Positions 13,301 to 24,815 of a stretch of 64,000 bases of DNA are shown piece by piece. The stretch comes from Beroe forskalii (Eukaryota; Ctenophora; Nuda; Beroida; Beroidae). The position numbers and the translations under genes are program-made. A model generated the notes under the pieces. It saw only the letters and a program-made list of their open reading frames with translations. It was not told where the DNA came from and searched no databases. Where the stretch lies: the NCBI GenBank assembly GCA_011033025.1, contig WFMF01000031.1:310001-374000 (forward strand), given 5' to 3'. The number at the start of each line of letters is the position of its first letter. Position 1 is the first letter of the stretch.

Positions 13301-16300
13301 ATGCAGAATGAGCACATTATGGGGGTAAAGCATAGTTTCTGAGTCGTAACCCCTTTCGTTTTCGAGTTATGGACGGAAAAACCCTTTTTAGCCCTAGGCA
13401 TATGACCAAAATAGCCCCTCTTCAATAAATGAGAACAGAGGATTGTAGAGAACTCAACAAGTACGCTGTGTTATGGAGAATGAGCTCATTATTGGGGGAT
13501 AGAGCGTAGTCTTAAACTTCTAAGGTCGGAAACCCTTTCGTTTTCGAGCTATGGAAGAAAAACAACATTTTTACCCTATATGTATGACAAATGAGAAATG
13601 AAGATCGTGCAAAACCACACGACTTTACAAATCTATGCAGAAAAATAAGCAAATTTCTCATTAATGGGAATGAAGAATGGTTCCAATGTTATTACCCATT
13701 TTGTGTTTTCTGAAACTGAAAGCGCACCTTTTTATTGAATCACGGAGGATGTACAAAGGTCAAAGGTAGGTATATTCAATATAGTTTGACTATTATTATA
13801 GATTAAAAATTAAAATTGAAACTGCTGAGAATTGAGAAAGATAAACGGCGATTATTGCATCTTGAACATACCTCTATAAACTCGTAACATAACCCTATTA
13901 ACTCGTAGCCTACCCCTTTGAACTTGAAATGTACCCCAATGAACGTATCACAGACCCCTATGAAGTAATGAACTCTTAATAACAAACTTCTATGAACTTG
14001 CAACATACCCCTATGAACTTGTAACCTGGATTCGTGTTGAACTATTGAGACAGACGCCTATGAACGGCTTCACACAAGTTAATAATAACCCTGATCCTAT
14101 TCCAATGCTCCTTCAGCTTCTGACTGGTGCATGTCTATGGCCAGAATAGGGCCATGAATAGGCCACGAGGTAGAAACACTGTACCAACAACTGACTTGTT
14201 TGCAGAGCAACTTCATCCATCACAATCTGTCATGTAAAAATACACAACTTAGCCAGGGGACAGGAATAGGGGAGAGGTGCTCGTTGCCCATCACGTCCAC
14301 ATCCCCACACCGCTTCATTCAAGTGCTTGAAGTTGAGTTATGGGAACGGTGTTATTCCTGCATAAATCTCTGTATCCGAATAATAATGCATCCCTGATCT
14401 TTACTATATACACTATACAGATGAGTAGATGACTGAGTTGCCCACAGGCCAGGTCTCCCTGGAACTATGTAAAATAGTTCTGGTCAAAGCATATGATCAC
14501 ACCCGGAGCTTGTGCACGTAGCATACACAAGCCCCCATGGACGGTAGGTTTGGAGAGCAATACCAGATTTCATAACGTACTCTCCATGGGTGATGCCCAG
14601 GAAACTGTGTTGCGGCATATCCAGATGAAATGGGAACACCGCATTGTTAGCCTTGAGAATCTTTCTGACAGCTTATTTCCATCCTGATAAGACAGCCCAA
14701 GCTTCCTATAGTAATTTAGTTTGTCCGTTTTGCCAAATATCCTCTGGTCCCAACTTCTATGGTAAGTAGGTCGTTGGCTTTCATGTGCCAGCCTCATGAA
14801 TATTTTCCGCTAGCTTCTCGTACTTAGATTTTATGATGGCGATGCTCCATCATTTTTCTCTGTTTTCTTCTGCTTTTTCATCTTGAAGGTTTTACTTCTA
14901 TTCCAACAGCTGTACAGCCAATGACAGGAATCGAAGGATCAAAGTAATCAAGCAAGTGACGGTTAAGGAAGTGTAATCCATACCTACTTCTATTTGATCG
15001 AGACTTCGCAGTAACGGCCAGCTCCTCATTTATGTTACTGCTCCCGCACAGTTTCCTGTGCGTTCGGCTGAGTGAACCGTCGGGCTGCATAGGCTCGAGA
15101 AATATCTCTCACCCTTAGCTCAATGGTGCAAGCCGGGATTCGTACTCAGGATCTTTCGATCCTGTGCCCAAATCAAAACCACTACACCACTGACCCCCAC
15201 TGGCGAAGTTAGTTCAATCTTGACGATATTCCTGGCGCTGTTGAAATAAAGGACCAGGTCCAATTTGTCTGAAGTTCTACAATCTTCGGTTCTCATCTAT
15301 TGAAAAGGGACAATTTTGGTCATACACATAGGGCTAAAAAGGGGTTTTTCGTCTATAACTCGAAAACGAAAGGGGTAACGACTTAGAAAGTATGCTCTAC
15401 CCCCCATAATGTGCTCATTCTGCATACCCTAGTGTACTTGTTGAGGTCCCTACGATCTTCTGTTCTCATTTATTGAACGGGGGCAATTTTGGTCATACGT
15501 GTAGGGCTAAAAAGGGGTTTTTCGTCCATAACTCGAAAACTAAAGGGGTTACGACGTTGAAACTATGCTCTACCCCCCATAATGTGCTCATTCTGCATAA
15601 CGTAGAGTACTTGTTGAGTTCTCTACGACCTTCTGTTCTCATTTATTGAAACGGGGTAATTTTGGTCATACGAGTAGGGCTAAAAAGGGGTTTTTCGTCC
15701 ATAACTCGAAAACGAAAGGGGTTACGACTTAGAAACTATGCTCTACCCCCCATAATGTGCTCATTCTGCATACCCTAGTGTACTTGTTGAGGTCTCTACA
15801 ATCTTCTGTTCTTATTTATTGAAAAGGGGCAATTTTGGTCATACACGTAGGGCTTAAAAGGGGTTTTTCGTCGATAACTCGAAAACTAAAGGGGTAACGA
15901 CATTGAAACTATGCTCTACCCCCCATAATGTGCTCATTCTGCATAGTTTGGTGTATTTATTGGCTCCGTATCTCAATCAGAAGCTGAGATATTGTCATTC
16001 AAAGTTTTTGCCCCATTTTGAAAGAAAAGGGGTCCAAAAAAGGGGGTTGCCCAACTCAGAAGTTGGTTAGTTTTTTTCTGGTGCATCTATGGCCTATGAA
16101 CTACCGAAAAACGTTCTCAAACCTACTATACTATTTAGTTCACAGTTGGTTACAGTTCTGGGCACATACGACCCTTACTAATAGCAATGAACTATTTCCA
16201 CCTTCTTGAAATCATCTACAGTGAAGGGGGATGCGTCTGTCTCCGGTTTCAGGAGGCTCTGCAGGTTCTGACTGATGGAGGTTTGGTAGTGTCGCTGGTT

Positions 16301-18168
16301 GAGGGTCAGGGATATGAAGGTTTCCAGACAGGACACCGCCCGGGCTTGCACTTCCGAGTACTGAAAAGGAATACATTAGAGCAAATTAATTAAGTAATAA
16401 TGAACGGGAGAATATTACACAATAATCAACCGATTCCTCACTCCCAGGCCTCGGTCATTACCGGGAATCAATGTTTTATCGATCGAGACCTCGGCTTCAA
16501 AATAGGACGATATTCTGACATTTTCTTGACTTAGAATTGATTACGATAAAACTAGTCTCAACCTACCTTATTCGGTTCAGTGATGATCTTGCAGAGCATT
16601 GTAACAATACCCGGCAGTAAACTGGCCAACAGGTCGCTCCCGCTTATGTGAGTCCAGTATTGCTCCGTTTCTTCCTTTACCTCCGAGCCTTCTATCCGAG
16701 ACATGAAGTCGAACATTGTCTGAACAATGTTTCATATTCGTGACTTCGACACTAACAAAAAAAATGGGGTATGCCCATATTGGGCTGGAATTTACAAAGA
16801 AATTCTGAAGTTCTGCTACTTGTATAGTAGAATTTAGCTGGGGTGGTAGACAGTAGACACTATAATCAAAGTGAGTTATTTGCCATAATTTTCTAACCTG
16901 TAAGAAGAGGAGTGCGGTGAGTTTGACATCCTTGCTGGCACACTTGTGAGCGTGGGTCAGAGCAATAGCTATCATGTGCCCGGCGAAGGGGAGCCTTTCT
17001 ACCGTGCAGAGCAGACAGAGAGTTGGTTCTGTGATGTCTTGGAACATGGTCAGCATCACCTGAAGGGGGAGAGGGGGGAGTTAAATACAAGGAAATGTTT
17101 TGTAGGAAGTTCCAGAAAACTATCCCCAAATAATAGCTAATCAATTGATTTAAAAAGGAGTCGAGTCAATAACCAGATTGTACTTTTCATTAGCCTTATC
17201 AACAGGAGAGCAAGAGTTATTGTAAAGCATTGAAAATTCTGATTGTGGATTTGATTGTGGAATAGATCTTATATGCATATCTTGGTTTTTCTCAAAGTGA
17301 AGGCAAACTATTTCAAAAACACGAGGCATTTCTTTACCTGTAGAGCCAGGTGGATGAGCTCATCACTGAATCCTGTCTTTTCAGAAGGGAAGATGATGGA
17401 TGAGACCTGGTCAAACACACTAAGGAAGACACTGGTGTCCGTGACTCTGACTTTCTTAACGACACACAGCAGACACTTTATCGCGGCTTCGTTCACCTGA
17501 TCAAGGGGACAGAGATTAAAGTTGTATTATGCTTTTCACGCTTTTCAAGCTCTAGAAAGTCCCAACCCCATTCTAATTATTTTGAATCAATTTGACCTTG
17601 TCACTTTGTTCGAGAGCCGTACTGTACAAAGCCTTTGTACAGATAGAGCGTCTTGTTCAATAAGGTATTATTTTGTTCAATCTACTTGTATCTAACCTCT
17701 GTTGGGTGAGTGTTGTGTTTCTGTATGACCACCATCATGGGAAATAGAATGTACTGAACTAACTGGGAGCGTTCTCTATCTCAAACATGATGAGATTTAA
17801 TGGTCAAAATAGTAGTTTAGAAGTAATAAAGGTGGCAAAAACAGTGCAATGAAATGCCTCCATCAACGTTCACTCTGAGAAAGTGATCACGCAGATTCAA
17901 ATAATTTGTAGAGAGTCGTCATTGGTTTTGACCGTGTCAAAACTCTGCTATATCCGTTCCTTCTCTTCAAGCAAGAACATAAGAAATCACCAATTTGGTT
18001 CAAAACATCAATACATGGTTTGTGGTTGCATTTCCTCACCTCAATATCTTCCAGTGCGGTGAGCAGGGCAGTAAAGTTAGCCACATTTGGAATGTTAGCT
18101 GCAGCCGAACAGATGGGTCGGAGTTGTAGGAAGGCAGCCTTGGCCGCTTTCTCTACGTCAGTACCCAT
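5008..18168 (-). CDS. TTI1: TELO2-interacting protein 1 (TTI1), complete, 26 exons
   Basis: HEAT-repeat scaffold of the TTT complex (TELO2-TTI1-TTI2), which with HSP90 matures the PIKK kinases (mTOR, ATM, ATR, DNA-PK). Exons from 5': 18168-18040, 17762-17697, 17496-17338, 17059-16898, 16719-16567, 16360-16220, 12346-12219, 12063-11934, 11748-11662, 11453-11307, 11061-10961, 10743-10572, 9461-9347, 9128-9037, 8873-8780, 8030-7927, 7782-7651, 7459-7373, 7261-7158, 6998-6869, 6677-6582, 6268-6107, 5892-5769, 5628-5516, 5408-5269, 5146-5008. All junctions are GT-AG and phases agree throughout, giving 1068 residues (human 1089). Recognisable blocks: FLQLRPICSAA at the N-terminus, LLASLLPGIVTMLCKII, LGYLGNIDALVSSF, NTDYIVNTACLNLRYLDLYP, and an acidic linker before LPLYIRTCQAVTE. 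An ATG five codons upstream (18183) is possible; the second fits the family better. Confidence 0.95.
6300..6540. repeat. Short tandem repeat with a copy of a TTI1 exon fragment
   Basis: About 150 bp of degenerate repeats built on gttagaggttg fill the TTI1 intron upstream (gene sense) of exon 6268-6107. At 6496-6535 a stretch resembles exon positions about 6207-6243, including gacccttggg. So part of the exon appears copied into the intron together with the repeat. Confidence 0.6.
8018..8700. repeat. Diverged copies of a TTI1 3' splice-site region
   Basis: The junction at 8030 (intron end ctcttag, exon start gcaagtacgc in gene sense) has degraded relatives near 8210-8230 and 8500-8530. Each is followed on the + strand by related sequence: aacaaaacat, a G-run, and ttaattaagtgag-like stretches. 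Three copies are visible with roughly 190 and 290 bp spacing. Confidence 0.6.
9128..9225 (-). repeat. Triplicated 3' splice site at a TTI1 exon start
   Basis: In gene sense ctttctcag followed by gtcgcagtaacccgg occurs at the used junction (9128). Variants occur at about 9184 and 9212, each with a CAG acceptor and the first codons of the exon (SNPDPL-like). Phase favours the innermost copy, joined to exon 9461-9347. Confidence 0.7.
9656..10303. repeat. ~104-bp tandem repeat array bracketed by two T(30) tracts
   Basis: The start caatccgag recurs at about 9706, 9810, 9914, 10019, 10122 and (degraded) 10225, a period of 103-105 bp. The unit repeats gtgtatttt and a gaattcag-like motif. The array is flanked on both sides by gacc, 30 or 31 T, then gga and accgcc (T tracts 9656-9685 and 10273-10303). 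Purine-rich aggagggcaaa repeats lie outside both tracts (about 9585-9640 and 10365-10480). It sits in the TTI1 intron between exons 10572 and 9461. Confidence 0.85.
13865..14060. repeat. ~24-bp degenerate tandem repeat inside the foldback element
   Basis: About seven units built on cccctatgaacttgtaac succeed each other at roughly 22-28-bp spacing. It lies in the core of the inverted-repeat element and does not encode a recognisable protein. Confidence 0.55.
15115..15200 (-). ncRNA. tRNA-like (SINE head) sequence
   Basis: On the minus strand tggtgtagtgg (from 15189) matches a Pol III box A, and agtacgaatcc (from 15146) matches box B with one change, about 33 bp apart as in tRNA genes. The anticodon arm does not fold as a normal 5-bp stem with 7-base loop. 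I read it as the 5' head of a tRNA-derived SINE or a tRNA relic rather than a working tRNA. Confidence 0.5.
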
Positions 18169-20458
18169 ATTCTTGTTATTCATGTATTATTCTTTGAGAA
18201 GATGGATGGTTATTGGTTAATTAGGGTGGATTAGTTAAGTTATCAAGATGAATTATTCAGTCCAAGGTTTTTCAAGTGATTTGAGAGTTTTTATCTTTTT
18301 AAGCTAAGTCAATACAGATATTGGGCTTATTTGAAATTAAGTTATTACTGATTTCGGAGATATTTTCATACTTGAAAGAAACCATCCAATTGGCCCAAGG
18401 TATTGGGTTGTATAGCATCATAAAACAAAGCTGAAACTACGTAACAATAGACCGAGTAAACCAAGAAGAATATTATACAGAAGTTAGACAATACATACAT
18501 TGCACTGTAAACACAATGAAATATTTTGGGAATGTATAGAAATGTATGGTCTATTGACGGAATGAAATGGTCCATGAAGAGAAGAAGGAAATTATAAAAT
18601 GTACAAGAACAGAACGTCTAGAACATCATAGTACATTAAATCTAGACTATTATAGAGAAATTCCAAAGACAGCTCATAACAGGAATTCTCTAGATTTTAC
18701 ACTGAACTGAAAATAAAATCTTGGAATACTACTACGATGCATTGGTGATTGTCAAATTATATGCTTGCTCTAGCAATTAGATGGTGATTTTATCCAGGAT
18801 TAATCAAAGTATATTCCATCATGAGGGAAGGATGTATTTCTTTACATTATTCAATGTATGGAATGTATATTGCTATGAAATGTTGATTGATAAATTAACT
18901 GATGTATGATACAATGTATAATGTATACTGATAGAAATATGTATTAAATGTATTTAAATGTATACGAATATGTACTAAATGTATATTTCACTTCAGATAT
19001 TCACGCATCAAACGAATAAAACACGGTAATGAGGGAGAATGTGCCAACTGAAGGAATAACATAGTAGACAATGTATATCAGGCAATGTATCTTACAACAT
19101 TTTACAGTTCTAATCAAATACTATACATATAAATATATATTGATGTAATATCGTCATATCATATTAACTTGTTTCAATTTAAAGTAAACATATTAGGTAG
19201 ATCCAGCTAGGGCCACAGAACAAACAAAAAAATCAGCAAATAAACCAAATAAAATAATAATAATAATTTGACAAAGTTATGTATTCATCAATACAAAAGT
19301 TCAAGATGCCATGTTCCATATCACAACCACTGCCATAAGAAACAATGGTGGGAAACAATGGTTTTTACATTCAATACACGTTTTCTTATATAACTCTATA
19401 AATAGTGATCATGTATATTTTATCAATGATGTCTCGCCATATGGCTCTAACAGTTGTCATATAAAAGAGGCAGGTAATAATCAGTCAAACAGAAAAGCAA
19501 ATACCTTGGACATTTTCCATGTTTTTCAATGTTCAATGATAAATTTAATAATACTGTTCGAATTCAATTAATTACACCTGTCATATGATGATAAAACGAA
19601 ATGCAAATGATACCTATTCAGTATTCAAGTTTGCTTGAATTTTTACTTATCGTTTTTCTTTGAATTAAATTCAACAATAATAATACACCAGATCTGTGAA
19701 AATTACCAGCATTTTCATCCTAGTAAAATGAATCAATTATTGAAAATTACCTAATTAATTTCAAATAATATTTAAATAAATACCGTAATAAATCACACTA
19801 TTCGCAATTGTAATATAAGTAGCGAAGATAATTGAATTGCATTTAAGTCCAGCTTAAAGCATTCGATATAGTATGATAACAGAACTTCAAAACAAATCAG
19901 AACTCATTAATCACCGATTTATTAATTAATGTAATAAATAATATAACAATACTTTATTCTTAGTATGTTGACTTCAGGATTTAATAAAACAATCAGGATA
20001 AGTATGATGCTGTTGATCATGACTTACAACTACTAACATTGCATTAATAAGGGTTCAAATTAAAGTGGCCGTGGTTGATTAGATAATTAGCAAATAGAAT
20101 TTTAAACGTTCCCAACGTAAGAATATATCATTAGATCAATTAACTATAGCTTCTTCAGGAAATAACGTTGTAACTTTACAGGTTAATTAGAGATCCATAT
20201 TTTTCATTTGCAGGTTTCAAATTTGTCGGCATACTACAGAATTGATGAAAATTCATGATATTTTATATTTTTATAGATCGGGGTCAATGGTGTTTGGTAA
20301 ACATGCCAACAACTCAATAAATCGTAACTCAAACTCACACGAAAGATAAATGCAACGACAAAACTCCTCACCAACTCCAATACTCCATATTTAGTGAGCT
20401 TCACATTTTCTATACTTCACATTTTCTATAATTCACATAAATTCTACACTTCATTTCT
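18169..20458. other. Intergenic, AT-rich, TTI1 upstream and HID1 3' flank
   Basis: No gene was recognised. Around 18820-19110 a degenerate array of aatgtata-type words recurs many times. The stretch must hold the HID1 3' UTR (close to 20459) and the TTI1 promoter (close to 18168). No TATA box or other clear element was found. Confidence 0.4.
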
Positions 20459-23400
20459 TCACATTTTCTGCACCTCAAAGAGTTTGATATTCGTTTCACA
20501 CCAGATGGGAGGAGCAGTATTCCTGAGAAACACCAGACCCCACATGTACCTTCTAAACCAGACAGAGGTAGCAGCGTTAGGCTGGTATTTCCTCATGAGG
20601 ATGGGGTGAGGAACGGGGAGCAGGCCGACCAGCGTGCCGTTCTGGGGATGAGAAGAGTTAAACCAATCACAGCACGGAATTGTTGGAATACTGCTCGCTG
20701 ATTGCATAATGCAACAGGAGACATCAATCAGCGCGTAAGATTGGTACGATACTGCACGCTGATTGGTTGGTATTTACTGAGGAACGATGAGAGTTTGATC
20801 TATACGTTACTCATTCATGACTCTTGAAAATGAAGCTAATTGAATTATAATTATTACCTGAAGGAAGGTAATAATCTCGCTCTCATCCGTCAGATTCTTA
20901 TCAATACAGATCTTCTCTACCTGAGATAGGAGCAATTGTAGTAGTCTAATTGTGGATTGCAGTTCAATTGAATGAGAAAAAACCCTACTCTAATCAAGAG
21001 AATAGTGAAAATAGCAGAATGCTAGATTGCTAGATGGCTAAAATATCTGGGCATGGCAACATCCCCGGGACATTAAAGGGGAGGAGATTTAACTCAGGTT
21101 AATGCTACACACCTGGGGCACGAGGACTTGGAGCAGTCGCATGATGGTTTGAAGGGGTAGTTTCTTCCTCCAGGAGGCTACCCATTCCTTGCTGGGCGTC
21201 CACTCCTCAGAACTGAACATCTGCTGGAGAGAGGGAGGAGTTAGACATTCGATGGTATGATTATAGAAATAGAGATATGGAGGTAAATTGAGCGATCCGT
21301 CGAGGCCAGTATCACGCCAGTATCGCGCCAGTATCAGGCCAGTACCACGCCAGTATCGCGCCAGTACCGCGCCAGTATCAGGCCAGTACCACGCCAGTAT
21401 CGCGCGCGCGCGCCCCAGTATCCAGGCCTACCTCACGCCGTTATCGCGCCAGTATCGTAGCGCCAGTAGCACGCCAGTAGCGCGCCAGTAACACGCCATT
21501 AGCGCCAGTAGCCACCAGTAGCACGCCAGTCGCGCCAGTATCGCGCCAGTAGTACGCCAGTATCGCCAGTAACGCCAGTATCGCCAGTATCATGGGAATT
21601 ACAGCAAAGCCAGGACGCCAGTAACACGCCAGTATATGATCTGAAACTGGCGTGCTACTGGCGTCCTGGCTTTGCTAGTGTCTACTGGCGTGATACTGGC
21701 GTGATTGGCGTGCTGGCGCCTTACCGCGCGATACGCGTGCTACTGGCGCGATACTGGCGCGATACTGGCGAGCTACGATCGCTACTGGCGTGCTACTGGC
21801 GCGCTACTGGCGTGCTACTTTACCGATCGTCGGCGCGATAACGGTGAGGTCAGCCAGGATACTGGCGCGAGTATCAGGCGTGGTACCACATGCGTGGTAC
21901 CACGCCGCGATATCGGCCAGTATCAGGCCTACCTCACGAATTATCGCTCAATTTCACCCAGTATCGCGTCGAGCGATGTAGAGCGCCAGTATCACCGGTA
22001 GTATCGCGCCCCAGTAGCACGCCAGTAGCGCCAGTAACGTGCCAGTAGCACGCCGGTAGCGCGCCAGTATCACGCCAGTAGTACGCCAGTATCACGCCAG
22101 TAGTACGCCAGTATCACGCCAGTGAGCACGCCAGCCAGGTTTCCAGTAGCACGCCAGTTTCAGATCATATACTGGCGTGTTACTGGCGTCCTGGGCGATT
22201 CCCGACTGGCGCGATACTGGCGTTACTGGCGCGCGGTACTGGCGTTGGCGCGATACTGGCGTGCTACTGGCGTGCTACTGGCGCCATTGGCGTGCTACTG
22301 GCGCGCTGATACTGGCGCGCTACTGGCGTGATACTGGCGCGATACTGGCGTGATACTGGCGCGATAACGGCGTGAGGTAGGCCTGATACTGGCGCGATAC
22401 TGGCGTGCTACTGGCGTGCTACTGGCGCGCTACTGGCGTGCTACTGGCGTGCTACTGGCGCGCTACTGGCGTGATACTGGCGCGGTACTGGCGTGATACT
22501 GGCGCGATACTGGCCTCGACGGATCGCTCAATTTACCGATATGGAAGTGTGGAAGTTGACCCCCGTGAGTAAATAAATTGACCGAAGACTCGGTCAATTT
22601 CCCATGATAAATACCAACCTGTTCGGCATCTTCGCTTCGTTTCCTACTCGGTTTTGACACAGTAGACGGGTCTTCTGGCAAGTTACTCAGCTGGTGGAAA
22701 ACATGCCTCTTCCTTAGGGATGGGGTTCAGTGGTTCACGTGATTTTACGTAATCAGCCAGGGGGAGGCAGGGGGTTTTCAAATGATAACACTACACAAAA
22801 TATACTACAACTGTAAACTTGCTGATGGAGTGGGGACGGGCTTAAAAGTGCTGAAAAACTGATCAAGTTAAAGGTGAACTATACCTGATAATGCTGTACA
22901 TCAGATGAGCATTCCCATCAAACTGGTACTGGATAATATTGTTAAATATCTCCAGCAAGAAGAAAGCCAGATGGTAGTTAGTTTGGTTGGCAAACAAGAA
23001 CCACGGAGTAGAGAAGGCTTCCAAAAGATGCATGAGCTTACTGGCTGAAACCATGCACATTTGCTTGAGATACGGCGAGATGTTGACGATAATCGTCAGG
23101 ATGCAATCAAAGAGAGGCTGCAGTCGGAGGTGACCGCATGTGATGATTTTATGGAAAACCAGGGTCAGCAGATCTGCATGATTTCCGGTAAATATAGGAA
23201 GATCCATGGGAACACGAGTGAGGTAGAGTTTGTTAAGCCGAACACCAAAGTTCCGTTCTCCGCTCAGTAAAAGAAGGATAAATACACCCACGTGCATCAG
23301 ACCGACTTTTCCCGGGTCATTCCTGCATTCCGTTAGGTAGTAGAGGATGGGAACGAGAATGTCGAGCACATCACTCGTTTTCAGGACGTAGAAAAGGAAC

Positions 23401-24686
23401 TTCTTGTTGTAATCGCACATCTTCCAGAAAAGCACCAGGAGTTCCTCGTGGAACCCTATCTTTTTACAGCTGTTCGGCAGGTAGGTCTGCATCAGCGGGT
23501 TATTGAGCAGCTTAATCAAGCCCGACAGAATGAAATGAAAGTCTTCCTCACGATGGATTCGGGAGAGGAAATACGTGAAATAATTCGTTGGCACAGATTT
23601 CTCGTCAGCGTTTTGCATGCTCGCTGATTCGTGATCCAGGATAACCATCAGCACCTGAGCAAAGATAATTATGTGAAAAAGATAATTCTGTAAAAACTAT
23701 AAAGTTTTACGAAAATAGAGCTGCTTCCCATTTTGTCACAAAGTATAGGAAAATCAGAAATTTTTCACAGAATTATCAAAATAACATGCAACTCATAAAA
23801 AAGATCGCCCCTCTCCTCTTCTTACCTGAGCACAGACCTCGACCAACTGCTCCCTGTGATCTGAGAACATGACATGTTGGTAGGGCAGACCATACCCCTG
23901 CGGATCATACGCACAGATCACGTTAAGGAGGGAAGTGAAGAGGGGTAGAGCGTGCTTGTTTTCGTTGGAAGTGAAGAAGGAAAGCCAGAGGTTGGGTTGG
24001 GAGGAATCCGAGGGGCTGTAGTACATGGTTTCGGAGAAACAGGTCAGGACAAGCTTCAGGATTTCCGTGCGGTTGCTATCGATTTGAGGGGGAGTTTTCC
24101 GGGAATACGCGAATCCCACGCCCTTCTCCCAGATATGTTGGATGCTCTCAATACTGAAGTCCTCCAGAGTATCCGGGCCGGTGGGATTAGGAGCAACGAT
24201 AGTAAAGTCAGGACAAAACAGCAAATCAGAGAGCTTCTTGAGGAGAATCTGAGCAAGAGGTGCGTTGCCACAACTACTCTCATCATGTAGCGAATCCTCA
24301 ATGTCAATGGAGTTCTTAGACCAGAAGAAAGCCCTCCACTCCTCGCTCTCAAAAACAAAGGGAACTAAACGTGTTAGTAGCCTTACGCAGTTCAGAACGA
24401 CAGTTTGCTCGGATAAACTCATGCTCGCACTGCTGCCTATCACTGAACTATCGAGTTTCTCCACTGCTTTGTAGATCAGAGTCATGAAGTTTGCTGGGGA
24501 TTCCTCTCGGAGAGTATGGATCTCGTGAGCTGTTACCAGAGCGAAGATATCGTTGATATTGTTGACTGTTCCGCTCCAGAATTGGTCCCAGAACGCATCG
24601 TCGGAAGTGTCGATGGTTTGGTTGGTGCGTCCTGTGAGGTTTAGGATGGCACGCCGGAATCCCACTTTACTTTCGGAGTTTCCCAT
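20459..24686 (-). CDS. HID1: HID1 (high-temperature-induced dauer formation 1 homologue), complete, 6 exons
   Basis: Peripheral Golgi/TGN protein needed for dense-core vesicle and peptide-hormone sorting in animals. Exons 24686-23826, 23654-22885, 22712-22619, 21220-21113, 20920-20858, 20641-20459; all GT-AG, phases agree, 692 residues (human 788). Landmarks: DDAFWDQFWSGT, EEWRAFFWSK, LLFCPDFT, LPLFTSLLNVICAYDPQGYG, FLSRIHREEDFHFIL, LLLLSGERNFGVRLNK, LLEAFSTPWFLF, NNIIQYQFDGNAHLMY, KLPLQTIMRLLQVLVPQ, and the C-terminal NGTLVGLLPVPHPIL with IKLFEVQKM. The start at 24686 gives MGNSESK, a good N-myristoylation signal, and is preferred over an in-frame ATG nine codons upstream. The length difference is mainly a shorter low-complexity linker (exon 22712-22619). 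Confidence 0.96.
21282..22537. mobile_element. 1.26-kb terminal-inverted-repeat DNA transposon (non-autonomous) in a HID1 intron
   Basis: The ends are perfect inverted repeats for about 32 bp (ggtaaattgagcgatccgtc at the left, its complement at the right). They are immediately flanked by identical 8-bp direct repeats, gatatgga at 21274-21281 and 22538-22545, so this is a precise target-site duplication. The interior is almost wholly ~11-bp units of gccagtatcac type, alternating in orientation in blocks (about 21300-21640 forward, 21650-21850 reverse, 21920-22170 forward, 22170-22510 reverse). No transposase. An 8-bp duplication is typical of hAT and some other cut-and-paste families; the ends do not settle which. 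Confidence 0.88.
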
Positions 24687-24699
24687 GATGGTCACGTGG

Positions 24700-24815
24700 T
24701 GTCTGAGAGCCAATCACAAGATATCAGGTGAAGTGTGGGAGCCAATCAGAGAAGAGCACGTGATGTTTGATAGCTAATCTCAGGAGCAGATGATCAGATC
24801 GGCAGCCAATTGGAG
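24700..24815. promoter_or_regulatory. Three CCAAT boxes upstream of HID1
   Basis: CCAAT occurs on the + strand at 24710, 24742 and 24806, just upstream of the HID1 start (minus-strand gene, so the motifs read ATTGG toward the gene). The first two are 32 bp apart, a usual NF-Y spacing, and the surrounding word gccaatca is itself repeated. Role inferred from position. Confidence 0.5.

Larger units (their letters stand above)
12557..16180. mobile_element. 3.6-kb inverted-repeat (foldback-like) element in a TTI1 intron
   Basis: The two ends are inverted copies: tagtaaggg at 12557 and cccttacta ending at 16180, continuing inward for several hundred bases (12575-12800 mirrored by about 15940-16165). 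Each arm then contains a ~173-bp tandem repeat in opposite orientation: five copies on the left with gagcacatta near 12791, 12964, 13137, 13310 and 13482, and four on the right near 15411, 15584, 15758 and 15930. The trinucleotide ATA flanks both ends; TA is an equally good target duplication. The middle (13.6-15.25 kb) has no convincing protein, so the element is non-autonomous. The right end lies only 39 bp from a TTI1 5' splice site. Superfamily is not assignable from the ends alone. Confidence 0.8.

Noticed and set aside
15115-15200. Functional tRNA gene
   Set aside because: Boxes A and B are present but the anticodon arm and acceptor stem do not fold properly.
12487-16209. Identical 40-residue frame on opposite strands near both ends of the inverted element
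   Set aside because: It is simply the inverted repeat read twice; no domain or start signal supports a protein.
21288-22681. Open frames across the gccagta repeats in both directions
   Set aside because: They are by-products of 11-bp repeats inside a transposon without transposase.
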